DNA of 27,159 nucleotides, taken from the IMG/VR virus record IMGVR_UViG_3300035070_001007, positions 1 to 27,159 of that record; one strand, written 5' to 3'. The notes beneath the pieces are model-generated. The model was not told the DNA's origin and ran no database searches. It worked only from the letters and a program-made list of their open reading frames with translations. Shown here piece by piece: positions 6,419-13,800 of this stretch (position 1 is its first letter; the number at the start of each line of letters is the position of its first letter). The DNA is from a virus. The translations under genes and the position numbers were made by a program.

Positions 6419-6590
6419 TGAACATGACCTCAAAGAATTCTATGAAATGCTTGAGAAGAATAAAGCGGCATACAAGAAATCACAATCACCAGAGGTGAAA
6501 GACCTTTTGGATGAACAGCTAGATTTAATAAACGCTTTTATTCTCAACCAAAAGAAGATCATCGCTAAGTTAGCGGGGTTCAAGATATGA
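6411..6590 (+). CDS. orphan small helical protein (59 aa)
   Basis: This 59-aa ORF begins 8 nt before the previous stop and ends in an ATGA overlap with the polymerase start. The product is highly charged and almost certainly all helical, and might form a coiled-coil hairpin (MLSEHDLKEFYEMLEKNK ... LDLINAFILNQKKIIAK). No family is recognised. Coupling on both sides and phage-like composition support it as a gene. A small accessory protein for the polymerase is possible, but nothing shows it. Confidence 0.7.
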   Translation: MLSEHDLKEFYEMLEKNKAAYKKSQSPEVKDLLDEQLDLINAFILNQKKIIAKLAGFKI

Positions 6591-6979
6591 CTAAAACCCT
6601 CGTACTAGATCTGGAAACCACTGTGCAACGGTTTGATGGAAAGATCGACAACAGCCCATTCAATTGCGCAAATAAATGTGTATCGGCACACTTTGGCTGG
6701 TTAGGCTGGGATACGGTAGATGAAGTAACTAATCTTGTATTTTTTCATGACGAAAAGGATGTTCCTGATAGTCCTGAACCTTTGCGAAAAGCTTTGCAAG
6801 AAGCTGACGTGCTAGTGGCACACAATGCTAAATTCGATGTCCTATGGCTAAAGGCTATGGGCATGCCAATCCCACCTACCATCCGTTGCACAATGATCAA
6901 CGAATATATCCTGGCTAAAGGCCAGAGAACTAAGCTTTCACTGAAAGAGACTGCCCAGCGCAGAGGTGGTTGGGGATGA
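6587..6979 (+). CDS. polA: family A DNA polymerase, N-terminal exonuclease part (broken frame)
   Basis: This 130-aa ORF holds the first two motifs of a 3'-5' DnaQ-type proofreading exonuclease: Exo I LDLETT (Asp8, Glu10) and Exo II AHNAKFDVLWL (Asp84). It ends at TGA 6977-6979, before Exo III. The missing Exo III (PYAEADV) is found at once in the next ORF, which is in the -1 frame and begins ATGA at 6976. Neither product alone has a complete exonuclease site. The residues either side (SLKETAQRRGG... then EQKKSELVDDLF) run on as in intact polymerases. Adding one base near GGGG 6972-6975 would restore one frame. Options are a sequencing or assembly indel, a -1 ribosomal frameshift, or two subunits made by coupled translation. 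No classic slippery heptamer is present. Confidence 0.85.
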   Translation: MTKTLVLDLETTVQRFDGKIDNSPFNCANKCVSAHFGWLGWDTVDEVTNLVFFHDEKDVPDSPEPLRKALQEADVLVAHNAKFDVLWLKAMGMPIPPTIRCTMINEYILAKGQRTKLSLKETAQRRGGWG

Positions 6980-8748
6980 TTGAGCAAAAGAAAAGTGAAC
7001 TAGTCGATGATCTGTTTAAGTCAGGTGTCGGGTTTGAGGCCATGCCTCTGGATGATGTTGTAATTCCCTATGCCGAGGCTGACGTTAAATCCTGTGCTGG
7101 GGTGTACCTATCTCAGATGGATGCTTTTGAGTCAGAAGAAAATCTGTCTTTAAAACCTATTGTTGTCCTGATGAATGAAATGCTTGAATTCTTAGTCGAG
7201 TGTGAAACCAATGGGGTAAAGATAGATTTAGAAGAACTTTCCTCTATCGGTGAACAGTTCCAAAAAGAGCATGATGAACTAAGCAAGCGGCTGGAAGAGA
7301 TCGTAGAAATTGTAATGGGGGATACCCCAATCAATTTAAATTCAGGAGCAGATGTATCTAAACTTATATATAGTAGAGAAGTAGTTAACAGGGACTACCA
7401 TATACAGACCTTCCGCATCGGCACAAACGCTGAAGGTAAACCCCTTCCCCCACCTCGTATGAATAAAGCAGAGTTTAACACTGCGGTACGTTCAAACACT
7501 AGAGTGGTACAGAAGACCTCTGTTGTTTGTTGTCCAGAGTGTGATGGTCGAGGTCTGGTACAGAAGTATAAACAGAAAACTAGGACTAAGAATAAGATAA
7601 CGTACAAGGTTCCTGGTGACCCATATAAGAACTTGTCTAAGTGTCCATCATGTGTGGGTGTGGGCGCTTTCTATAACCCTACGGGTAAAGTGGCAGGGCT
7701 GAAGATAAGTCCTCTTGGGCCTCAGTATGCTTCCGTGAATGGGTTTAAGACTGACAAAGGTACAATAAAGCTTTTGATCTCTCATGCTAAAAGTAAGAAC
7801 AATGATCTAGCTGTGGAATTTCTTACGAAGATTAGTAGGCTTTCGGCAGTATCTACCTACTTAACAAGTTTCGTAAAAGGTATAGAAACCTGGACCCGCC
7901 CTAATGGCCTAATACACACAAACTTCAACCAGTGCATAACCGCAACCGGGCGTCTTAGTTCTTCCAATATTAACCTGCAAAATATGCCAAAACGGGGCTT
8001 CCCTGTCCGTAAAGCTATGGTGTCTAGATTTGACTACAAAATTGTTGAATTCGATTACTCAGGATTAGAATTTCGTGTTGCTGGAGAAGTGTCCCGAGAT
8101 CCTCAGATTATTGAAGATATTCTGAATGGTAAGGACATCCATAAACAGACAGCTTCTATCATTAACCGGGTTTCGATTGATAGCATATCAAAAGATAAGA
8201 GACAGGCTGCTAAAGCATACTCGTTTGCTCCCCTGTATGGCGGCATGGGTGCTGGTGAACCAGAACATATACGGAACTACTTCTCTGAATTCTTTGTGAT
8301 CTACAAAGGTCTAAAATCTTACCAGCAACGTCTTATGGATGGGGTCGTTAAGAACGGTATAGTCCAGACACCTAGTGGCAGACAGTATTACTGGCCTAAT
8401 GCCAGAAGGCTGAAGAATGGTCGTGTCACGAATGCTACTCAGGTAGTCAATTATCCTATCCAAGGATTTGCCACAGGGGACATAGTACCTCTGGCCTGTA
8501 TTCGTGCTTTTAGGCTGTTCAAGAAGCACAACCTAAAGTCGAAACTCATCCTAACGGTACACGACTCAATTGTAGTGGATTGCCACCCAGATGAATTGAC
8601 GCAGGTAAAAAAAGTTTTAGTCGAAGCTATGGCAAATGTAGGCGAAGAATTAGAGCAACGCTTTGATTATAAGCCTGTATTACCCCTGGATGTAGAAATG
8701 ACGGTAGGGCCTAACTGGCTTGAGCAGGAAGAGATTCCGCTTGATTAG
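6976..8748 (+). CDS. polA: family A DNA polymerase, main part with DnaJ-like zinc insert
   Basis: This 590-aa ORF begins at ATG 6976 (a TTG at 6970 is also possible). It opens with Exo III (Tyr32, Asp36 in PYAEADV). Next come helices and a zinc insert with CPECDGRG (Cys186, Cys189) and CPSCVGVG (Cys223, Cys226), two of the four repeats of the DnaJ central domain. Then come TGRLSSSNINLQN (324-336), motif A VEFDYSGLEF with Asp360, the O-helix with Arg409, Lys413, Phe417 and Tyr421, and motif C TVHDSI with His529 and Asp530. Phe417 is at the position of E. coli Pol I Phe762. The DnaJ-like insert is what was described in HMO-2011 phage polymerase. It replicates the phage genome with the primase and helicase. 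Confidence 0.93.
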   Translation: MIEQKKSELVDDLFKSGVGFEAMPLDDVVIPYAEADVKSCAGVYLSQMDAFESEENLSLKPIVVLMNEMLEFLVECETNGVKIDLEELSSIGEQFQKEHDELSKRLEEIVEIVMGDTPINLNSGADVSKLIYSREVVNRDYHIQTFRIGTNAEGKPLPPPRMNKAEFNTAVRSNTRVVQKTSVVCCPECDGRGLVQKYKQKTRTKNKITYKVPGDPYKNLSKCPSCVGVGAFYNPTGKVAGLKISPLGPQYASVNGFKTDKGTIKLLISHAKSKNNDLAVEFLTKISRLSAVSTYLTSFVKGIETWTRPNGLIHTNFNQCITATGRLSSSNINLQNMPKRGFPVRKAMVSRFDYKIVEFDYSGLEFRVAGEVSRDPQIIEDILNGKDIHKQTASIINRVSIDSISKDKRQAAKAYSFAPLYGGMGAGEPEHIRNYFSEFFVIYKGLKSYQQRLMDGVVKNGIVQTPSGRQYYWPNARRLKNGRVTNATQVVNYPIQGFATGDIVPLACIRAFRLFKKHNLKSKLILTVHDSIVVDCHPDELTQVKKVLVEAMANVGEELEQRFDYKPVLPLDVEMTVGPNWLEQEEIPLD

Positions 8749-8797
8749 TGGTGCTTAGTTATGGTACATTATAAACTCAATATAAAAGGAGACACCA

Positions 8798-9679
8798 ATG
8801 GGTGACTTAACAGCAGTACAGGCCGCAGACCTTGCCATAATGGAAAAAAAACTTGGCGCATCAGGCGTCGAAAATTCAAAAGTAATTATGGATGAATTAA
8901 AAATTAACTACGAGGATGAAGATGACAATGGAACCCGATTAGACATGGGCCATGTGTTCGTCAAAGGTAGCGATAAAAATTACTTTTACGCAAAATCTTT
9001 CACGTTTCGTCCGTTGAGCCAGATGCATCAATATACTTTGTATGATGCTCAAGAAAAGAAGATGGCATGCAAAAGCCGTTTACTCACAGATTTTTTTGAG
9101 GAAGCACGGGATACGAAAGGTACATTACGTTGCGGAAAACCTAGTTCCAAAGAGATGCGGGACATGACTGACGAACAGAGAAAAAAGTATTCAGGTGTAA
9201 AAAATGAAAGGCAACTACGGGGCCTTGTGTCTTACACAGGGGTGTCTTCTTCTGGTGAAGAAAAGACTTATGAAAATCATCCTGTATTGATGCGCTTAAA
9301 GGGTCAGAATAATTATCGCCTGGATGAAAAGAGCAGGATATATTCTCCTTTTGAAACACAATTTTTAAAACAGATTCCTCGGGGATCTAGCATGTGGAAT
9401 TTTGCTCTTGGTGTGGAAACTTGCCGTAGGAAAAGTTCTTCCACAGGTAAGGCTTATTATACTTTTGAGTACTCTCCTGATTTCGGTTCACCTCTGCCCA
9501 TCGACAAAGACATCTTCGATACACTTACAATGATTGAGCAGATCATCGACGATGAAAACGCTTACGTTGATGGTCAGTACTATAAAGCAATTAAAGGGGA
9601 TGCTTACGAAGCAGAAGCCTCTCAAGTTCTAGACCAGATGCACGAAAGCCTGGATGCTGACTATGAGGACGTAGCCTAA
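8798..9679 (+). CDS. possible single-stranded DNA-binding protein
   Basis: No sequence family is recognised in this 293-aa protein. Features compatible with a phage SSB are its place between the polymerase and a Cas4-like exonuclease, a strong ribosome site (AAGGAG at 8786-8791), a central basic and aromatic region (about 110-220, with many Lys/Arg/Tyr), and a clearly acidic C-terminal tail (HESLDADYEDVA) like those SSBs use to bind partners. A 49-nt AT-rich gap before it, the first real gap in the operon, may hold its own promoter (TTGATT 8741-8746, TACATT 8765-8770). The SSB role is inference. T7 gp2.5 is the functional comparison. Confidence 0.5.
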   Translation: MGDLTAVQAADLAIMEKKLGASGVENSKVIMDELKINYEDEDDNGTRLDMGHVFVKGSDKNYFYAKSFTFRPLSQMHQYTLYDAQEKKMACKSRLLTDFFEEARDTKGTLRCGKPSSKEMRDMTDEQRKKYSGVKNERQLRGLVSYTGVSSSGEEKTYENHPVLMRLKGQNNYRLDEKSRIYSPFETQFLKQIPRGSSMWNFALGVETCRRKSSSTGKAYYTFEYSPDFGSPLPIDKDIFDTLTMIEQIIDDENAYVDGQYYKAIKGDAYEAEASQVLDQMHESLDADYEDVA

Positions 9680-10533
9680 TGCTGCAAGAACTCATTCATA
9701 TGACGATGGATCGTATGTCTAACGACGAATACGACGATCTGGTTGTTGAAGATGAATGGATTGATGCGGTTGGTGAAAATATCAAACGGGAACTAAAGAA
9801 AAGCCTCACCCCTAGATCAAAAGATTTCCGAATTCGTGGGTCCAATGTTGGTAGACCAGCGTGTGTCCTGCAAATGCAGAAGTCAGGGGCTGAACCTTCT
9901 CGAAAACCTTACCACTTTGTAATGCAGATGCTGCACGGGTACATGATCGAAGAGATTATGACACTCATACTAAAAGTAGCAGATGCTAATATCACAGGCG
10001 GTAAAGCGAAGGTTTCTTTAGATCTTGAGGGCGTGACTATTAAGGGCGAGGACGATGTTCAAATCGATGGTAAAGAGTTTGATGTGAAGTCGTGTTCTCC
10101 CTGGGCTTTCGCTAACAAGTGGAGTGAAGGATACCGGGGATTACGCAAGTCCGATAACTTTGGTTACGTTGGTCAACTCATGGCCTACTCAGAGGCGCAG
10201 AGTATACCTGTCGGCGGTTGGATTGTAGTAAACAAATCTAATGGCGAAGTGATGGTTGTAGACGCAGATGATAGCCCATCAGAACGTAAGATCGTTCTAG
10301 ATAAGATGAAGGCTACTGTGCGAACCATAGACAGGGATGCCCCGTTTAAGCGTTGTTTTGATCCCATAGAGGATAGCTACAAGAGAACCCCCACCGGGCG
10401 TAAGTATCTCAGTAGAGATAACTGCGGCATGTGTGACTTCAAAACTTCTTGCTATCCCGGTGTTCAGTACAAGGCGCAGCCTGAGAGTACGGCAGTCAAT
10501 CCACCCTTCAAATGGTATGTCAGCGAGGACTAA
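9679..10533 (+). CDS. Cas4/RecB-like PD-(D/E)XK exonuclease with Fe-S cysteines
   Basis: This 284-aa nuclease has its active site in GEDDVQIDGKEFDVKS, with Asp126, Asp135 and Lys137. Four cysteines are placed as in Cas4 and AddB iron-sulfur nucleases: Cys62 in GRPACVLQ, then Cys249, Cys252 and Cys258 in NCGMCDFKTSCYPG. It would degrade or resect DNA ends, as phage exonucleases do during recombination and replication, with host DNA degradation as an alternative. It starts in a TAATG overlap with the SSB candidate and ends overlapping the next nuclease. No CRISPR array is nearby, so a CRISPR role is not suggested. Confidence 0.82.
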   Translation: MLQELIHMTMDRMSNDEYDDLVVEDEWIDAVGENIKRELKKSLTPRSKDFRIRGSNVGRPACVLQMQKSGAEPSRKPYHFVMQMLHGYMIEEIMTLILKVADANITGGKAKVSLDLEGVTIKGEDDVQIDGKEFDVKSCSPWAFANKWSEGYRGLRKSDNFGYVGQLMAYSEAQSIPVGGWIVVNKSNGEVMVVDADDSPSERKIVLDKMKATVRTIDRDAPFKRCFDPIEDSYKRTPTGRKYLSRDNCGMCDFKTSCYPGVQYKAQPESTAVNPPFKWYVSED

Positions 10534-10886
10534 TGCCTATCAAACCATCGTCTGCCAAGGCGAAGGGGAGAAAGCACCAACAGTGGGTTAGAGATCAAAT
10601 CCTGGGAAGGTTCCCTAAGTTAGAACCTGATGATGTCCGTTCCACTGGAATGGGGCAAAACGGAGAGGATATTCAGTTATCCCCTGCCGCCAGGAGACTC
10701 TTTCCCTACACCGTAGAATGCAAGAGCAACAAAAGCTTCGCAATCTACAAAGTGATGGAGCAAGCGGAAGCCAATTGCCCCAAAGGTGCTGAACCCCTCG
10801 CAGTCATAAAAGCTGACAGACAAACCCCTTTGGTTGTCTTGGATGCTTCTCACTTTTTCGATTTGCTACAAAGGATTAAAAAATGA
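10533..10886 (+). CDS. small PD-(D/E)XK endonuclease, resolvase-like
   Basis: This 117-aa protein starts at ATG 10533 in a TAATG overlap. The longer frame from 10512 lies inside the previous gene. The basic N-terminus (SSAKAKGRKHQQWVRDQI) precedes an active site with Asp46 in NGEDIQL and Glu62/Lys64 in YTVECKS. Size and motifs match small phage Holliday-junction resolvase-like or T7 endonuclease I-like nucleases, which resolve branched replication intermediates. The exact class is uncertain. It sits directly after the Cas4-like exonuclease, suggesting they work on the same recombination intermediates. Confidence 0.75.
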   Translation: MPIKPSSAKAKGRKHQQWVRDQILGRFPKLEPDDVRSTGMGQNGEDIQLSPAARRLFPYTVECKSNKSFAIYKVMEQAEANCPKGAEPLAVIKADRQTPLVVLDASHFFDLLQRIKK

Positions 10887-11203
10887 ACGCAGAAGATTTA
10901 GAGCCTGACACCGTGGCCTTGGTACTGTCCCTTGATGAAAAAGGGAGTACCATTGTTTCCAGCATAGCAAACTTTGACGATGATCTTGATGAAGAGACTG
11001 AAGCTTACATGCTCTTCTTACTTCGTGGTTTATCTATGATGGCGGCTACGGCCTCTCCTACGATGGCTGTTTTCGGAAGCGCCTTATTCGATGTTGAGGA
11101 ACTAGATTCACAAGAAGGTGGCTTTGAACCTGCGGATGAACTTATCGATAGGATGAATGATACCAAGGTAGTTCCCATCAACGGTAAGAAAAGACCTAAC
11201 TGA
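10883..11203 (+). CDS. orphan acidic protein (106 aa)
   Basis: This 106-aa protein starts in an ATGA overlap with the nuclease stop and ends overlapping the DUF3310 start (TGATG). It is acidic (FDDDLDEETEAYM), with a Met/Ala-rich hydrophobic stretch at about residues 43-70 that is probably a buried helix rather than a membrane anchor. The C-terminus is basic (INGKKRPN). No family is recognised. A regulator or partner of the adjoining nuclease or nucleotide genes is possible but not shown. Confidence 0.7.
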   Translation: MNAEDLEPDTVALVLSLDEKGSTIVSSIANFDDDLDEETEAYMLFLLRGLSMMAATASPTMAVFGSALFDVEELDSQEGGFEPADELIDRMNDTKVVPINGKKRPN

Positions 11204-11439
11204 TGGATGCAGTTAATAGCCCCCCGCATTACAACCAATCAGGTATCGAATGTATTGATGCCATCAAGGCTGCTTTAGGCCCTGAAGGCTTCCAGAAATA
11301 CTGCCAAGGCAATGCAATCAAGTACCTCTGGCGACATGAATACAAAGGCGGCATTCAGGATCTGGATAAAGCTGTTTGGTACATTAATCGCCTTAAATCT
11401 GAACTTTTAAAAGCCCATGTTCTAGAGGATGAAGAATGA
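11203..11439 (+). CDS. DUF3310 protein
   Basis: This 78-aa protein carries the DUF3310 signature: VNSPPHYNQSGIECIDAI at the start and GNAIKYLWRHEYKGG then DLDKAVWYINRL in the middle. Members are common in phages and often annotated as SaV-like or nucleotide kinase-like, though the biochemical activity is not settled. It lies between nuclease genes and the MazG-like gene, in line with a nucleotide-metabolism role. It overlaps both neighbours by 1-4 nt. Confidence 0.88.
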   Translation: MDAVNSPPHYNQSGIECIDAIKAALGPEGFQKYCQGNAIKYLWRHEYKGGIQDLDKAVWYINRLKSELLKAHVLEDEE

Positions 11440-11861
11440 CCCCTGGATATGAATATTTTAGCGAGGGATCTGAGGCCCTGCGTGACCCCAACACATATTT
11501 GGGAAAAAGCCCCTTGGATATGGTTAAGCATTTTGCCCGTGTTTATGGACAGTCATTGAACCATGAGTGGGCCAAGGGCAGTACCGCAGATTTATTTAGA
11601 ACTGTGCTTATTAAAGAAGAATATGCTGAAGTTTTGTCAGCCACAGATGCTGAAAACATGGTCAAAGAACTAGCAGATTTAGTCTACGTCACATTCGGAA
11701 TGGCGGCTAAATTTGGATGGGATTTAGACGAAGCAATTCGCAGAGTACATGCGTCCAATATGAGCAAATTGGATGATGACGGTGAGCCTATCTACCGGGA
11801 GGACGGGAAAGTTCTCAAAGGGCCAAATTATCAAGAACCAAATCTGAAAGACTTAGTTTAA
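11436..11861 (+). CDS. MazG-like NTP pyrophosphohydrolase
   Basis: This 141-aa all-alpha NTP-pyrophosphohydrolase has the metal-binding EExxE at KEEYAEV (Glu61, Glu62, Glu65) and ExxD at KELADLVY (Glu78, Asp81). The family hydrolyses nucleoside triphosphates to monophosphates. The C-terminal pattern VHASNMSKLDDDGEPIYREDG is typical of phage and HisE-like members. In phages it may clean up or redirect nucleotide pools, or lower alarmone levels. The sequence cannot distinguish these. It begins overlapping DUF3310 by 4 nt and is followed by the reductase. Confidence 0.87.
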   Translation: MTPGYEYFSEGSEALRDPNTYLGKSPLDMVKHFARVYGQSLNHEWAKGSTADLFRTVLIKEEYAEVLSATDAENMVKELADLVYVTFGMAAKFGWDLDEAIRRVHASNMSKLDDDGEPIYREDGKVLKGPNYQEPNLKDLV

Positions 11862-11872
11862 GGGGGCATACA

Positions 11873-13621
11873 ATGCTAAAAAACTCATACGGGCCTACAT
11901 TACCTATCAGTGAGCAGATCCATAAAGAAAAATATCGCAGTGAAGGCGAAACTTTCCACGAAGCAATGACCCGTGTGGCCGAAGCACTGAAAGATGATGA
12001 ACCTCACTTTAATCAGTTTAGAAATATCCTGTATAACCAGCGGTTCTTACCAGCGGGGCGTGTACAATCAGCTATGGGCGCACCACGAACTGTCACTCCA
12101 TATAACTGCTTTGTGAGTGGTACAATTGAAGACAGCATGGAAGGTATTATGGATGCGGCTAAAGAAGCCGCCAGAACCATGCAGCTTGGAGGGGGTATCG
12201 GGTATGACTTCTCCACACTTCGTCCTCACGGTGCGCTTATAAAGAGCCTAGACAGTCGTTCTAGTGGCCCTCTTAGCTTTATGCAGATCTTTGATAGTGT
12301 ATGCCATACTATTGCTTCCGCAGGTCACCGCCGGGGCGCTCAAATGGGCGTTTTAAGGGTAGATCACCCCGATATCGAAAAGTTCATCCGTGCTAAAAAT
12401 AACAGTACTGAACTAACAGGATTTAATATTTCCGTAGGCGTTACAGACGCATTTATGGAAGCGGTTAAGACCAATGGTCAATTTGATCTGGTGTTTGAAG
12501 ACCGTGTGTATTCTACCGTGAATGCCCGTGCTTTATGGGACGATATTTTAAGATCAACATGGGATTGGGCTGAACCAGGTATCCTGTTTATTGATCGAAT
12601 TAACCGTAAAAATAATCTCCATTACTGTGAGAATATTGTTGCTACTAACCCATGTGGCGAACAGCCTTTGCCGCCCTACGGTGCTTGCTTGCTGGGATCT
12701 TTCAATCTCACAAAATATGTAGTTAGTACGCATGAAGACGGTAAGTACATCTTCGACATGGATATGTTGAAAGAGGATATACCAAGCGTAGTACGGGCTA
12801 TGGATAACGTAGTTGATCGTGCAACTTACCCTCTACCCCAGCAAGAAAAACAGGCCAAGGATACCCGCCGTATGGGGTTAGGCGTAACTGGTGTCGCAAA
12901 TGCTATTGAAGCATTAGGTCACGATTATGGTTCAGAGAAATTCATCGAAGTACTAGAAGATATCATGGGTACTATTCGGGACATTTGCTATGAAACGTCT
13001 ATCACGCTGGCAAAAGAAAAAGGTGCGTTTCCTCTATTTCATAAAGACTACCTAGCCAGTGAATTTACTCAAACCCTGCCAAAGGATATCCGTAAAAAGA
13101 TCTCACGGCATGGTATCCGTAATTCACACCTTCTAAGTGTCGCTCCCACAGGCACAATCAGCTTGAGTGCAGATAATGTATCCAGCGGTATAGAACCTGT
13201 ATTCAGCCACTTCTATGATCGTACCATTCAGACCTTTGATGGCCCTACAATTGAGCGGGTAGACGATTATGGATATCGGGAGTTTGGGGTCAAAGGTAAG
13301 ACCGCAAATGAACTGTCTGTATTCGATCATGTACGGGTTCTAAATGTTGCATCAAAGTACGTTGATTCCGCTTGCTCAAAAACCTGCAACGTAGGGGATG
13401 AAGTAACCTGGGAACAATTTAAACAGGTGTACATGGATGCTTATGAAGGCGGTTCGTCAGGTTGTACTACATTCCGTGCTTCTGGAAAAAGATACGGAAT
13501 TTTGAATGCTTCTACGTCAGAAGATGTAGTGGATGAAAAACCAGAAGAAAAAGACAATTTCATTGATGAAGGTGGAGCGTGTTACTATGACCCAGCTACT
13601 GGTTTGCGTAAGTGTGAATAG
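11873..13621 (+). CDS. nrdJ: class II (adenosylcobalamin-dependent) ribonucleotide reductase
   Basis: This 582-aa enzyme reduces ribonucleotides to deoxyribonucleotides. Active-site features are Cys79 in YNCFVSG, the catalytic NPCGE (Asn259, Cys261, Glu263) followed by QPLPPYGAC with Cys272, APTGTISL in the barrel, and a C-terminal redox pair at Cys570 and Cys581 (ACYYDPATGLRKCE). NPCGEQPLPPYGACLLGS is typical of B12-dependent class II, and no small subunit (NrdB) gene is seen nearby. It would therefore rely on host or imported cobalamin. AGGGGG lies about 7 nt before the start. It complements ThyX in dNTP supply. Confidence 0.95.
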   Translation: MLKNSYGPTLPISEQIHKEKYRSEGETFHEAMTRVAEALKDDEPHFNQFRNILYNQRFLPAGRVQSAMGAPRTVTPYNCFVSGTIEDSMEGIMDAAKEAARTMQLGGGIGYDFSTLRPHGALIKSLDSRSSGPLSFMQIFDSVCHTIASAGHRRGAQMGVLRVDHPDIEKFIRAKNNSTELTGFNISVGVTDAFMEAVKTNGQFDLVFEDRVYSTVNARALWDDILRSTWDWAEPGILFIDRINRKNNLHYCENIVATNPCGEQPLPPYGACLLGSFNLTKYVVSTHEDGKYIFDMDMLKEDIPSVVRAMDNVVDRATYPLPQQEKQAKDTRRMGLGVTGVANAIEALGHDYGSEKFIEVLEDIMGTIRDICYETSITLAKEKGAFPLFHKDYLASEFTQTLPKDIRKKISRHGIRNSHLLSVAPTGTISLSADNVSSGIEPVFSHFYDRTIQTFDGPTIERVDDYGYREFGVKGKTANELSVFDHVRVLNVASKYVDSACSKTCNVGDEVTWEQFKQVYMDAYEGGSSGCTTFRASGKRYGILNASTSEDVVDEKPEEKDNFIDEGGACYYDPATGLRKCE

Positions 13622-13623
13622 CC

Positions 13624-13800
13624 ATGAATGAACCCTTTGATGAAGGCTTTAAAGCCTTTTTTAGGGGGGATTTCATATGCAACTATAGGCTCCGATCTCA
13701 CTACTATCGTGAGTGGCATCGGGGCTTCAACTCAGCATTCTTCTACAACAGGGATACGCATGTACAAAGCATTCCAGAAGAGTATCTTCAACAAGTATGA
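13624..13800 (+). CDS. RMF-like (ribosome modulation factor family) small protein
   Basis: This 58-aa ORF begins 2 nt after the reductase stop. Its pattern, PFDEGFKAFFRG then NYR and REWHRGFNSAFF, matches the core of ribosome modulation factor and related phage proteins: G(F/Y)xA, a glycine, an N/P-Y pair, then W-x-x-GF-x-x-A. In bacteria RMF dimerises and silences 70S ribosomes in stationary phase. Phage copies are common but their role is not established. It overlaps the next CDS start by 41 nt. It has no strong ribosome site of its own and is probably translated by coupling to nrdJ. Confidence 0.65.
   Translation: MNEPFDEGFKAFFRGDFICNYRLRSHYYREWHRGFNSAFFYNRDTHVQSIPEEYLQQV

Noticed and set aside
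6962-6979. Classic -1 slippery heptamer at the polymerase break
   Set aside because: The sequence before the stop does not fit X-XXY-YYZ. A weaker slip on GGGGA cannot be excluded, so frameshifting is left as one option only.
13628-13759. N-terminal 44 residues of the last rightward nuclease ORF
   Set aside because: The other frame here encodes the RMF-like protein with a clear conserved pattern, so ATG 13760 is the better start.
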